From DATHSY01 sp046729855 (GTDB taxonomy: Bacteria > Actinomycetota > UBA4738 > HRBIN12), in assembly GCA_046729855.1 (NCBI GenBank), contig JBKPHM010000032.1:1-37376 (forward strand): a stretch of 37,376 bases of DNA, in the 5' to 3' direction. Shown here piece after piece: positions 1-6,683 of the stretch; position 1 is the first letter of the stretch; every line of letters starts with the position of its first letter. Below the pieces are notes generated by a model. The model made no database searches, was not told the DNA's origin, and saw only the letters and a program-made list of their open reading frames with translations. The translations under genes and the position numbers were made by a program.

Positions 1-29
1 TCCGGCGACGCGGGAAGGGGCGTGGCTGA
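1..29 (+). CDS. rplB: Ribosomal protein L2, C-terminal end (partial)
   Basis: Only the last eight codons are in the window. The frame beginning at base 3 reads RRRGKGRG and then TGA at 27-29. A basic RRRGKGRG-like ending is typical of L2, and rplB is the normal gene directly upstream of rpsS. Its stop overlaps the rpsS start as TGATG, the same junction type seen several times downstream. The identification rests on position plus a very short peptide. Confidence 0.65.
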
Positions 30-310
30 TGCCGAGGTCGGTGAAGAAGGGGCCGTTCGTCGACGACCACCTGATGATCAAGGTCGTCGAGATGAACCGC
101 AGGGGCGACAAGCGGGTCATCCGGACCTGGTCCCGGCGCTCGACGATCATCCCCGAGATGGTCGGGCACACGATCGCGGTGCACGACGGGCACAAGCACG
201 TTCCGATCTACATCAGCGAGTCGATGGTCGGCCACAAGCTGGGCGAGTTCGCGCCCACGCGGACGTTCCGGAGCCACGCGCGAGGCGAGCGCAGCTCCTC
301 GGTGAGGTAG
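29..310 (+). CDS. rpsS: 30S ribosomal protein S19
   Basis: S19 lies in the head of the small subunit, contacting S13 and 16S rRNA near the A site. The 93-residue product opens with the family signature MPRSVKKGPFVDDHL and contains the conserved TWSRRSTIIPEMVGHTIAVH and GHKLGEFAPTRTF blocks, with a short serine/arginine-rich end. Length matches the family. The ATG overlaps the rplB stop by one base (TGATG), implying translational coupling. It is the first complete gene of the ribosomal cluster and is followed after nine bases by rplV. Confidence 0.97.
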   Translation: MPRSVKKGPFVDDHLMIKVVEMNRRGDKRVIRTWSRRSTIIPEMVGHTIAVHDGHKHVPIYISESMVGHKLGEFAPTRTFRSHARGERSSSVR

Positions 311-319
311 CTCGATTCC

Positions 320-664
320 ATGGAAGCCAAAGCCACGGTTCGGTTCGTGAGGATCAGCCCGCCCAAGGCGCGGCGCGTGATCGACCTGATCAGAGGTCGC
401 CACGTGGAGGAGGCGCGTCGTATCCTGAGGTTCTCGCCGCACGCGGCCTCCCGCACGATCGAGAAGGCGCTCGCCTCGGCGGTCGCCAACGCCGAGCAGC
501 AGCCCGGCGCCGTTCCTCAGAACCTGGTCGTCGAGCACGCGTTCGTCGACGAGGGGCCCACGCTGAAGCGCTGGCGTCCTCGGGCCTACGGGCGGGCGGC
601 GCGCGTGCGCAGGCGGACGTCGCACATCACGGTGATCGTGAGGTCGTTGGGAGAGGAAGGCTAG
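320..664 (+). CDS. rplV: 50S ribosomal protein L22
   Basis: L22 binds 23S rRNA domains and its long beta-hairpin lines the peptide exit tunnel. The 114-residue product has the typical RISPPKARRVIDLIRG opening and the hairpin tip region LKRWRPRAYGRAARVRRRTSHI. Length is normal. The start is the ATG at 320; a GAGG-type ribosome binding site sits just before the rpsS stop. Its TAG stop (662-664) shares its last base with the GTG start of rpsC. Confidence 0.97.
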   Translation: MEAKATVRFVRISPPKARRVIDLIRGRHVEEARRILRFSPHAASRTIEKALASAVANAEQQPGAVPQNLVVEHAFVDEGPTLKRWRPRAYGRAARVRRRTSHITVIVRSLGEEG

Positions 665-1551
665 TGGGACACAAGGTCAACCCGTACGGGTTCAGGCTGG
701 GGGTGATCTACCCCTGGAAGTCCAACTGGTACGCCGGCAAGGACTACGCCGATGCGCTCCACGAGGACATCTGGATCCGCAAGCACATCCGCCAGCGGCT
801 CTCTCGCGCCGGCATCTCTTCGATCGACATCGAGCGCAAGGGCGACCAGATCTGGGTGTTCATCCGGACCGCGCGCCCCGGGATCGTCATTGGCCGCAAG
901 GGCGCCGAGGTCGACAGGATCCGCAAGGACGTCGAACGCGTCACGAAGAAGCGCGTCGACGTGAAGGTCGAGGACATGAATTCCGCGGCCAGCGAGCTGC
1001 GTCCCGAGACCGACGCGACGTTGCTGGCGCAGGGTGTCGCCGAGCAGCTCGCCGGGCGGGTGTCGTTCCGTCGGGCGATGCGGCGCGCCGTCCAGACCGC
1101 GATGCGCGCGGGCGCCCTCGGCGTGCGCGTGCAGTGCGGCGGGCGCCTGGGTGGCACCGAGATGTCCCGCCGCGAGTGGTACCGCGAGGGCCGCGTGCCG
1201 CTGCACACGCTGCGCGCACGGATCGACTTTGGCCAGGCGGAGGGCCGCACGACGTTCGGGCAGATCGGCGTGAAGGTGTGGGTGTACCACGGCGACGAGA
1301 TCCCGATCGCCGAGCAGGAGACGGAGCGTGCCCGCGCCCGGGCGCTCGCGCAGGTCACGAGCGGCGGCGGAGCCTCGACCGGTGCGCTGATCACCGACGA
1401 GCGGGAGGCGGCAGAGCTGTCCGAGCCCGAGCCGGTGGTCGCACCCGAGTCCGAGCCTCAGGCCGAGCCGGGGGCCGGGGCGGCGCCAGAGGCCGCGCCC
1501 GAGCCCGGAGCCGTCGCCGAGGAAGCGCAGCGCCAGGAGGGCGAGGCCTGA
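664..1551 (+). CDS. rpsC: 30S ribosomal protein S3 with long acidic tail
   Basis: S3 forms part of the mRNA entry channel. The GTG start gives MGHKVNPYGFRLG, the standard S3 opening. The KH-type RNA-binding GxxG loop is at about residues 75-82 (VIGRKGAE), and the C-terminal S3 domain ends near residue 218. Residues about 219-295 form an unusual Glu/Pro/Ala-rich tail with repeated SEPEP/APEP-type runs, so the protein is 295 residues against about 220-275 in most bacteria. The tail is low-complexity and acidic, opposite in charge to the L13 tail in this window. The stop overlaps the rplP start (TGATG). Confidence 0.96.
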   Translation: MGHKVNPYGFRLGVIYPWKSNWYAGKDYADALHEDIWIRKHIRQRLSRAGISSIDIERKGDQIWVFIRTARPGIVIGRKGAEVDRIRKDVERVTKKRVDVKVEDMNSAASELRPETDATLLAQGVAEQLAGRVSFRRAMRRAVQTAMRAGALGVRVQCGGRLGGTEMSRREWYREGRVPLHTLRARIDFGQAEGRTTFGQIGVKVWVYHGDEIPIAEQETERARARALAQVTSGGGASTGALITDEREAAELSEPEPVVAPESEPQAEPGAGAAPEAAPEPGAVAEEAQRQEGEA

Positions 1552-1970
1552 TGCTCGCGCCCAAGAAGGTCAAGCACCGGAAGGTCCACCGCGGCCGCAT
1601 GCGCGGACAGGCCAAGGGCGGGACGGACATCCACTACGGCGATTACGGCCTGGTGGCGATGCAGCCGGCGTGGATCACCAACCGCCAGATCGAGGCGGCC
1701 CGAGTCGCCATCACGCGGCACATCCGCCGCGGCGGGAAGGTGTGGATCAACATCTTCCCCGACAAGCCCTTCACGAAGAAGCCCGCCGAGACCCGCATGG
1801 GCTCGGGAAAGGGCAACCCGGAAGGCTGGGTCGCCGTCGTGAAGCCCGGCCGCGTGCTGTTCGAGCTGTCCGGCGTGTCCGAGCAGCTCGCCCGCGAGGC
1901 GATGCTGCGCGCCGCGCACAAGCTGCCGATCAAGACCAAGTTCATCACGCGCGCGGGAGGCAGCGAGTGA
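1551..1970 (+). CDS. rplP: 50S ribosomal protein L16
   Basis: L16 sits near the peptidyl transferase centre and the A-site tRNA elbow. The 139-residue product begins MLAPKKVKHRKVHRGRMRG and contains the conserved ITNRQIEAARVAITRHI and GKGNPEGWVAVVKPGR segments, all diagnostic. The ATG overlaps the rpsC TGA by one base; its own TGA overlaps the GTG start of rpmC in a GTGA junction. Confidence 0.97.
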   Translation: MLAPKKVKHRKVHRGRMRGQAKGGTDIHYGDYGLVAMQPAWITNRQIEAARVAITRHIRRGGKVWINIFPDKPFTKKPAETRMGSGKGNPEGWVAVVKPGRVLFELSGVSEQLAREAMLRAAHKLPIKTKFITRAGGSE

Positions 1971-2188
1971 CGCGCGTCGCGGAGCTGCGGGACCTGACCG
2001 ACGACGAGCTGCTCGAGCGGCTCGAGTCGAACAAGGAGGAGCTGTTCAACCTGCGCTTCCAGCTGGCGACGGGACAGCTCGACAACCCGATGCGGATCAC
2101 GCAGGTCCGTCGCGACGTCGCGCGGATCCTGACGATCCTCCGCGAGCGGCAGGCGCAGGCTGCGGCCGGGACAGGTGAGGCGTCGTGA
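1967..2188 (+). CDS. rpmC: 50S ribosomal protein L29
   Basis: L29 is a small helical protein at the exit-tunnel rim, part of the trigger-factor/SRP docking area. The 73-residue product (VTRVAELRDLTDDELLERL then KEELFNLRFQLATGQL and a basic second helix) is a clear L29. The GTG start at 1967 overlaps the rplP stop as GTGA; no alternative start precedes the conserved ELRDLTDDEL block. Its stop overlaps the GTG of rpsQ in the same way. Confidence 0.95.
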   Translation: MTRVAELRDLTDDELLERLESNKEELFNLRFQLATGQLDNPMRITQVRRDVARILTILRERQAQAAAGTGEAS

Positions 2189-2457
2189 GCACGGAACCGA
2201 AGCAGAACCGCGGCCGGCGGAAGGTCCGCACCGGCTTGGTCGTGTCCGACAAGATGGACAAGACGGTCCTGGTGCGGATCGACCGCCAGATGCGGCACCC
2301 GCTGTACCGCAAGATCGTCCGGCGCTCGGAGAAGCTCGCGGCGCACGACGAGACCAACGACGCTCACGTGGGCGACCGCGTCCGCGTGATGGAGACCCGA
2401 CCGCTGTCCAAGACGAAGCGCTGGCGCGTCGTCGAGGTCGTCGAACGGGCCAAGTGA
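2185..2457 (+). CDS. rpsQ: 30S ribosomal protein S17
   Basis: S17 is an OB-fold primary binder of 16S rRNA. The 90-residue product has the signatures GLVVSDKMDKTVLV and VGDRVRVMETRPLSKTKRWR. GTG start at 2185 in a GTGA overlap with rpmC. The last codons and the stop lie inside a perfect 17-bp tandem duplication (2447-2480), so the gene end and a second copy of its stop region occur twice. Confidence 0.96.
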   Translation: MSTEPKQNRGRRKVRTGLVVSDKMDKTVLVRIDRQMRHPLYRKIVRRSEKLAAHDETNDAHVGDRVRVMETRPLSKTKRWRVVEVVERAK

Positions 2458-2480
2458 GGCCAAGGGCCAAGTGAGGCCAA
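2447..2480 (+). repeat. 17-bp perfect tandem duplication over the rpsQ stop
   Basis: Two identical adjacent 17-base copies (2447-2463 and 2464-2480), each containing GGGCCAAGTGAGGCC. The first copy holds the last codons and TGA of rpsQ; the second lies in the leader just before the rplN ribosome binding site. It looks like a slippage duplication. Confidence 0.9.
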
Positions 2481-2501
2481 GGAAGGAAGAAGGAACACGA
2501 C

Positions 2502-2873
2502 GTGATCCAGCAGGAGACGCGCTGCCGGGTGGCGGACAACACCGGGGCCCGTGAGGTCCTGGTGATCCGCGTCCTGGGCGGCTCGCACCGCCGGTACGCC
2601 GGCGTCGGTGACGTCGTCGTGGGCTCCGTCAAGGACGCCCTGCCCGGCGGTGGCGTCAAGAAGGGCGAGGTCGTCAAGGCCGTCGTCGTGCGCACCGCCA
2701 AGGAGCGCCGGCGGCGGGACGGCTCGTACATCCGGTTCGACGACAACGCCGTGGTCCTGCTGACACCGGACTCGAGGAACCCGCGCGGCACCCGCATCTT
2801 CGGTCCTGTCGCGCGCGAGCTCCGCGACAAGCGGTTCATGAAGATCATTTCGCTCGCTCCGGAGGTGCTGTGA
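2502..2873 (+). CDS. rplN: 50S ribosomal protein L14
   Basis: L14 contacts 16S rRNA across the subunit interface and is the docking site for RsfS. The 123-residue product has MIQQETRCRVADNTGAREV, the GDVVVGSVKDALPGG region and the closing RELRDKRFMKIISLAPEVL, all standard. The GTG start is preceded by a purine-rich AAGGAAGGAAGAAGG ribosome binding region, a stronger site than most in this operon, perhaps because the 17-bp duplication separates it from rpsQ and breaks translational coupling. Confidence 0.97.
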   Translation: MIQQETRCRVADNTGAREVLVIRVLGGSHRRYAGVGDVVVGSVKDALPGGGVKKGEVVKAVVVRTAKERRRRDGSYIRFDDNAVVLLTPDSRNPRGTRIFGPVARELRDKRFMKIISLAPEVL

Positions 2874-3211
2874 TGCCAGGGGTCGACATCAAGCGCGACG
2901 ACACCGTCCGCGTCATGACGGGAAAGAGCCGCGGCCACGAGGGCCGCGTGATCCGCGTCCTCCCGCGCGAGGCTCGCGTGCTCGTCGAGGGCGGGAACAT
3001 GGCCAAGAAGCACCAGCGGACCACCGGCAAGCGGTCGACCGGGGGGCAGCAGCTCCAGCAGGGCGGGATCATCGACACCGAGCTGCCGATCGACATCTCC
3101 AACGTCCAGATCGTGTGCGGCTCGTGCGGCAAGCCCACGCGCGTCGGCCATCGGACCGACGCCGACGGCCACAAGGTGCGCATCTGCCGCAAGTGCGAGG
3201 CGGATTTGTGA
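2873..3211 (+). CDS. rplX: 50S ribosomal protein L24 with zinc ribbon
   Basis: L24 initiates 50S assembly. The KOW motif lies near the N terminus (DDTVRVMTGKSRGHEGRVIRV). The C terminus has a CxxC...CxxC zinc ribbon (CGSCGKPTRV, then CRKCEADL), i.e. the cysteine-containing form. I chose the ATG at 2873 because the GGAGGT site at 2861-2866 is six bases upstream; the in-frame GTG at 2870 is only three bases away from it. The start overlaps the rplN stop, and the TGA overlaps the rplE start. Confidence 0.95.
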   Translation: MPGVDIKRDDTVRVMTGKSRGHEGRVIRVLPREARVLVEGGNMAKKHQRTTGKRSTGGQQLQQGGIIDTELPIDISNVQIVCGSCGKPTRVGHRTDADGHKVRICRKCEADL

Positions 3212-3795
3212 TGGCGAACGACGGCTACACGCCCCGGCTGAAGCAGCGCTACCGCGACGAGCTTCGCCCGCGGCTGCAGCGCGAACTCGGCCTGAAGAAC
3301 CCGATGCAGGTGCCGGTGCTCGAAAAGGTCGTCGTGAACATGGGCATCGGCGACGCGCTCAAGGATGGCCGGCTGCTCGAGGCCGCGGTCGACGACCTGC
3401 AGGTCATCACCGGGCAGCGGCCCGTCGTGACCAAGGCGCGCAAGTCGATCGCGGGATTCAAGCTCCGCGAGGGCATGTCGATCGGCGCCAAGGTGACGCT
3501 GCGCGGCGACCGGATGTGGGAGTTCGTCGACCGGCTGATCTCGATCGCGATCCCGCGGATCCGCGACTTCCGCGGGCTCAACCCGAGCGCGTTCGACGGG
3601 CACGGCAACTACACGATCGGGCTCACCGAGCAGCTGATCTTTCCCGAGATCGACTACGACAAGGTCGTCAGGGTCGGGGGCATGGACATCACGGTGGTGA
3701 CGACGGCGAAGGACGACGAGCAGGGGCGCGCGCTCCTGTCCACGTTGGGGTTCCCCTTCGAGGGAGCGCCGGCGGTGAGCGCGCAGGCCTCGTAG
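3211..3795 (+). CDS. rplE: 50S ribosomal protein L5
   Basis: L5 binds 5S rRNA in the central protuberance. The 194-residue product contains VLEKVVVNMGIGDALKD, the ITGQRPVVTKARKSIAGFKL segment, and the late GLTEQLIFPEIDYDKV and GMDITVVTTAK motifs, so the identity is clear. The ATG at 3211 overlaps the rplX TGA; a GTG at 3208 is possible. After the TAG a short leader with an AGGTG site precedes rpsZ. Confidence 0.97.
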   Translation: MANDGYTPRLKQRYRDELRPRLQRELGLKNPMQVPVLEKVVVNMGIGDALKDGRLLEAAVDDLQVITGQRPVVTKARKSIAGFKLREGMSIGAKVTLRGDRMWEFVDRLISIAIPRIRDFRGLNPSAFDGHGNYTIGLTEQLIFPEIDYDKVVRVGGMDITVVTTAKDDEQGRALLSTLGFPFEGAPAVSAQAS

Positions 3796-3807
3796 AGGTG
3801 TGACGGA

Positions 3808-3993
3808 ATGGCGAAGAAGGCGCTGGTCGAGAAGCAGCAGAAGCAACAGAAGTTCGGGGTCCGCGGCTACACGCGCTGCCGCCGGTGTGGCCGGCCGCGC
3901 GCTGTCTATCGCAAGTTCCTTCTCTGCCGCGTCTGCGTACGCGAGCTCGCCCACGCCGGCGAGCTGCCGGGGGTGACGAAGGCCTCATGGTGA
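3808..3993 (+). CDS. rpsZ: 30S ribosomal protein S14, zinc type (S14 type Z)
   Basis: S14 is a late-assembling protein in the 30S head. The 61-residue product has the short zinc form: CRRCGRPRAVYRKFLLCRVC gives the CxxC-x12-CxxC ligand set. The end LPGVTKASW is the normal terminus of the zinc class. The non-zinc form (about 100 residues) is not in this window. The stop at 3991-3993 lies inside the start region of rpsH, so the two genes overlap by a few bases. Confidence 0.96.
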   Translation: MAKKALVEKQQKQQKFGVRGYTRCRRCGRPRAVYRKFLLCRVCVRELAHAGELPGVTKASW

Positions 3994-4436
3994 CCCGCCC
4001 AGAGGAACGGACAGCGGAACGGGCGCGCCCGGTGCGCACGAACGTGACCGACCCGGTCGCGGACCTGCTCGCGCGGATCCGCAACGCCAACGTGGCGTAC
4101 AAGGACGACCTGCCGGTCGCGGGCTCGCGGCTCAACGGGTCGATCCTGAAGATCCTGCTGGACGAGGGCTTCATCGCCGGCTTCGAGCGGCAGGGCCAGG
4201 CGCCCTTCGAGACGTTCCGCGTCACGCTGCGGTACGGTGCTAAGCGCGAGCGCGCGATCTCGGGCCTGCGCCGCATCAGCAAGCCGGGCCGGCGTGTGTA
4301 CGCGCCGCGGACCAAGCTCCCTCGCGTGATGGGCGGCCTCGGCATCGCCGTGCTGTCCACGTCGCAGGGCGTGATGACGGACAAGGAGGCCGCGCGCCGA
4401 GGCATCGGCGGCGAGGTCCTCGCGTACGTGTGGTGA
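3987..4436 (+). CDS. rpsH: 30S ribosomal protein S8
   Basis: S8 binds the central domain of 16S rRNA and in E. coli represses the spc operon. The conserved core starts at VTDPVADLLARIRNAN and ends with MTDKEAARRGIGGEVLAYVW. From the ATG at 3987 the product is 149 residues, with about 18 extra basic/acidic residues before the core. GTG codons at 4032 and 4044 would give the usual length, but the ATG overlaps the rpsZ stop, matching the coupling used throughout the operon. The start is therefore moderately certain; the identity is certain. Confidence 0.93.
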   Translation: MVTRPEERTAERARPVRTNVTDPVADLLARIRNANVAYKDDLPVAGSRLNGSILKILLDEGFIAGFERQGQAPFETFRVTLRYGAKRERAISGLRRISKPGRRVYAPRTKLPRVMGGLGIAVLSTSQGVMTDKEAARRGIGGEVLAYVW

Positions 4437-4446
4437 AGGGCGTGGG

Positions 4447-4995
4447 ATGAGTCGGATCGGCAGGCAGCCCATCGAGGTCCCGAGCGGCGTCGACGTCACG
4501 GTCGGCGAGGACTCGGTCGTGACCGTGAAGGGCCCGCGCGGCACCCTGTCGCAGCGTATGCATCCGCAGATGCGGATCGTTCGCGAGGACGCGACGGTGC
4601 GCGTCGAGCGCCCCGCGGACGACGGATTCCATCGCAGCCTGCACGGCCTCACTCGCACGCTGATCGCCAACATGGTCGAGGGCGTCACCAACGGCTACGA
4701 GAAGCGGCTCCAGATCGTGGGGGTCGGGTACCGGGCCACGATGAAGGGGACCGGCCTGGAGATCGCGGTCGGCTACTCGCACCCGGTCGGCGTCCCGGCG
4801 CCCGACGGCATCGAGTTCGAGGTGCCGACGCCGACCAGCATCGTCGTTCGCGGCAGCGACAAGCAGCAGGTGGGCGAGATCGCCGCGAACATCAGGAAGA
4901 TCCGCAAGCCCGAGCCCTACAAGGGCAAGGGGATCCGGTACGAGAACGAGTTCGTCCGAAAGAAGGCCGGCAAGGCCGCGAAGGGCGGGGCGTGA
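4447..4995 (+). CDS. rplF: 50S ribosomal protein L6
   Basis: L6 lies near the GTPase-associated region of the large subunit. The 182-residue product begins MSRIGRQPIEVPSGVDV, has the midpoint GYEKRLQIVGVGYRA and the C-terminal signature RKPEPYKGKGIRYENE, all diagnostic of the duplicated L6 fold. ATG start at 4447 after a GGGCGTGG purine stretch. Its stop overlaps the start region of rplR. Confidence 0.97.
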   Translation: MSRIGRQPIEVPSGVDVTVGEDSVVTVKGPRGTLSQRMHPQMRIVREDATVRVERPADDGFHRSLHGLTRTLIANMVEGVTNGYEKRLQIVGVGYRATMKGTGLEIAVGYSHPVGVPAPDGIEFEVPTPTSIVVRGSDKQQVGEIAANIRKIRKPEPYKGKGIRYENEFVRKKAGKAAKGGA

Positions 4996-5345
4996 TGCAG
5001 GCCAAGGTCAAGCGCGAGGCGCGCATGCGGCGCCACGTTCGAGTCCGGCGCAAGGTGTCGGGCACGCCCAAGCGTCCCCGGTTGGCCGTGTTCCGGTCGA
5101 ACCGGCACATCTACGTCCAGCTGGTCGACGACGCCGCCGCCCGTACGCTCGCGGCGGCATCGGACGCAGAGGTGCAGGCGTCGGGCGACAAGACGCAGGC
5201 CGCGAAGGCGGTCGGACGGCTGATCGCCGAGCGGGCGAAGCAGGCGGGCATCGAGCGGGCGGTCTTCGACCGCGGCGGACGGCTGTACCACGGCCGGGTC
5301 GCGGCGGTGGCCGAGGGTGCCCGGGAGGGAGGACTGTCGATCTGA
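4995..5345 (+). CDS. rplR: 50S ribosomal protein L18
   Basis: L18 binds 5S rRNA together with L5. The 116-residue product has the basic N terminus (RMRRHVRVRRKVSGTPKRPRL), then FRSNRHIYVQLVDD and the ending RGGRLYHGRVAAVAEGAREGGL, typical of the family. The ATG at 4995 shares its first base with the rplF TGA (an in-frame GTG lies at 4992). Its own TGA overlaps the rpsE ATG. Confidence 0.96.
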   Translation: MQAKVKREARMRRHVRVRRKVSGTPKRPRLAVFRSNRHIYVQLVDDAAARTLAAASDAEVQASGDKTQAAKAVGRLIAERAKQAGIERAVFDRGGRLYHGRVAAVAEGAREGGLSI

Positions 5346-5989
5346 TGCGACGGTACGACGCGGGGGACCAGAAGAGCATCTACGAGGAGCGGGTCATCGC
5401 GATCAACCGCGTGGCCAAGGTCGTCAAGGGCGGCCGCCGCTTCTCGTTCGCCGCGCTCGTGGTGGTTGGTGACGGCGCCGGCCGCGTCGGGGTCGGCTAC
5501 GGCAAGGCCAAGGAGGTGCCGGCGGCGATCGCCAAGGGCGTCGAGGAGGCCAAGCGCAAGATGTTCGACGTCCCGATGATGGGCTGGACGATCCCGTACG
5601 AGGTCGTGGGCCAGGACGGCGCCGGCGTCGTGCTGCTCAAGCCCGCCGCGCCGGGCACCGGCGTGATCGCCGGCGGCCCGGTCCGCGCCCTCGTCGAGTG
5701 CGCGGGGATCAAGGACATTCTTTCCAAGTCGCTCGGCTCCTCGAACGCGATCAACATCGTGAAGGCCGCGGTCGCGGGGCTGCGGTCGCTCCGCCGGCCC
5801 GAGCACGTCGCGCGGCTGCGGGGCCGCGACGTCCACGACGTCGCGCCCAAGCCGATGCTCGAGGCCGTCGCCACCGCGCAGGACCGGCTGGCCGCCACGC
5901 GCGCAGCCAAGCTCGAGGAGGTCTACGCCCAGCAGTCGGCCCCGCCGCAGGAGACCCGCCGCGGTCGCGGGGGAGGTGGGCGCCGGTGA
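5345..5989 (+). CDS. rpsE: 30S ribosomal protein S5
   Basis: S5 helps form the mRNA entry helicase site and affects decoding accuracy. The N-terminal dsRBD-like domain is at about residues 12-78 (ERVIAINRVAKVVKGGRRF, GRVGVGYGKAKEVPAAI) and the C-terminal S5 domain at 90-170 (GTGVIAGGPVRALVECAGIKD). A Gly/Arg-rich tail follows (TRRGRGGGGRR), giving 214 residues, somewhat long. ATG in a TGATG overlap with rplR. Confidence 0.97.
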   Translation: MRRYDAGDQKSIYEERVIAINRVAKVVKGGRRFSFAALVVVGDGAGRVGVGYGKAKEVPAAIAKGVEEAKRKMFDVPMMGWTIPYEVVGQDGAGVVLLKPAAPGTGVIAGGPVRALVECAGIKDILSKSLGSSNAINIVKAAVAGLRSLRRPEHVARLRGRDVHDVAPKPMLEAVATAQDRLAATRAAKLEEVYAQQSAPPQETRRGRGGGGRR

Positions 5990-6171
5990 CGCGCCTGAGG
6001 GTCACCCAGGTCCGCAGCGTGATCGACCGCCCGAAGGACCAGAAGGACACCGTCCGTCGGCTCGGGCTGCACCGCATCAACGACTCGGTCGTCAAGGACG
6101 ACCGGCCGGACATCCGCGGCATGATCGCGAAGGTCCGCCACCTCGTGAGGGTCGAGGAGGTGGCGTCTTGA
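5986..6171 (+). CDS. rpmD: 50S ribosomal protein L30
   Basis: The 61-residue product (VTRLRVTQVRSVIDRPKDQ, then TVRRLGLHRINDSVVKDDRP and GMIAKVRHLVRVEEV) is a clear L30, a small large-subunit protein lacking in some bacteria. The GTG start at 5986 overlaps the rpsE stop (GTGA). Its TGA overlaps the TTG start of rplO. Confidence 0.95.
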   Translation: MTRLRVTQVRSVIDRPKDQKDTVRRLGLHRINDSVVKDDRPDIRGMIAKVRHLVRVEEVAS

Positions 6172-6662
6172 AGCTGCATCACCTCCGCCCGGCCGTGGGC
6201 GCCAAGACGAACCGCACCCGGGTCGGGCGCGGTCGCGCAGGCGCCCGCGGCAAGACGGCCGGCCGTGGCACCAAGGGGTACCTGGCCAAGCACAACCCGA
6301 AGCTCGGCTTCGAGGGCGGACAGATGCCGCTCCAGCGCCGCGTGCCCAAGCTGAAGGGCTTCACCAACCCCAACCGGGTCGAGTACTCGATCGTGAACGT
6401 CGAGCAGTTGGAGAAGGTGTTCGGGAAAGGCGGGGGTGCGGGGGCTCAGGGAGCGAGCGCGAACGCGCGAGCGATAGCCCGCGGGAATGAGATCGACCCC
6501 GCGGCCATGTACGCGCACGGTCTCGTGCGCAAGGGTCAGCGCGTGAAGGTGCTCGGCCGGGGGGAGGTATCGGCCGCCATGGTCGTCCGGGCCCACGCGT
6601 TCTCCGAGACCGCCAGGACCAAGCTCGAGCGCGCCGGGGGACGGGCCGAGACGATCGGCTAG
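6168..6662 (+). CDS. rplO: 50S ribosomal protein L15 with low-complexity insertion
   Basis: L15 is an early 50S assembly protein. The TTG start at 6168, preceded by GAGGAGGT, gives MKLHHLRPAVGAKTNRTRVG, then GRAGARGKTAGRGTKG and GFEGGQMPLQRRVPKLKGF, all conserved. At about residues 87-107 a Gly/Ala/Arg run (from GKGGGAGAQGASANARAIAR) interrupts the region before the conserved EIDPAAM segment; most L15 proteins have a much shorter linker here. The product is 164 residues. The DNA of the insertion (about 6424-6486) is rich in GCG/CGC with a short hairpin. The TTGA overlap with rpmD supports the start. Confidence 0.95.
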   Translation: MKLHHLRPAVGAKTNRTRVGRGRAGARGKTAGRGTKGYLAKHNPKLGFEGGQMPLQRRVPKLKGFTNPNRVEYSIVNVEQLEKVFGKGGGAGAQGASANARAIARGNEIDPAAMYAHGLVRKGQRVKVLGRGEVSAAMVVRAHAFSETARTKLERAGGRAETIG

Positions 6663-6668
6663 CGACGG

Positions 6669-6674
6669 TAGGAT
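6669..6674 (+). promoter_or_regulatory. Putative -10 box (TAGGAT) for secY
   Basis: TAGGAT ends nine bases before the GTG of secY in the 21-nt rplO-secY gap. Transcription from it would start within a few bases of the GTG. No convincing -35 is visible in the end of rplO. The same arrangement recurs before other genes of this window. Confidence 0.35.
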
Positions 6675-6683
6675 AGGGACCTC

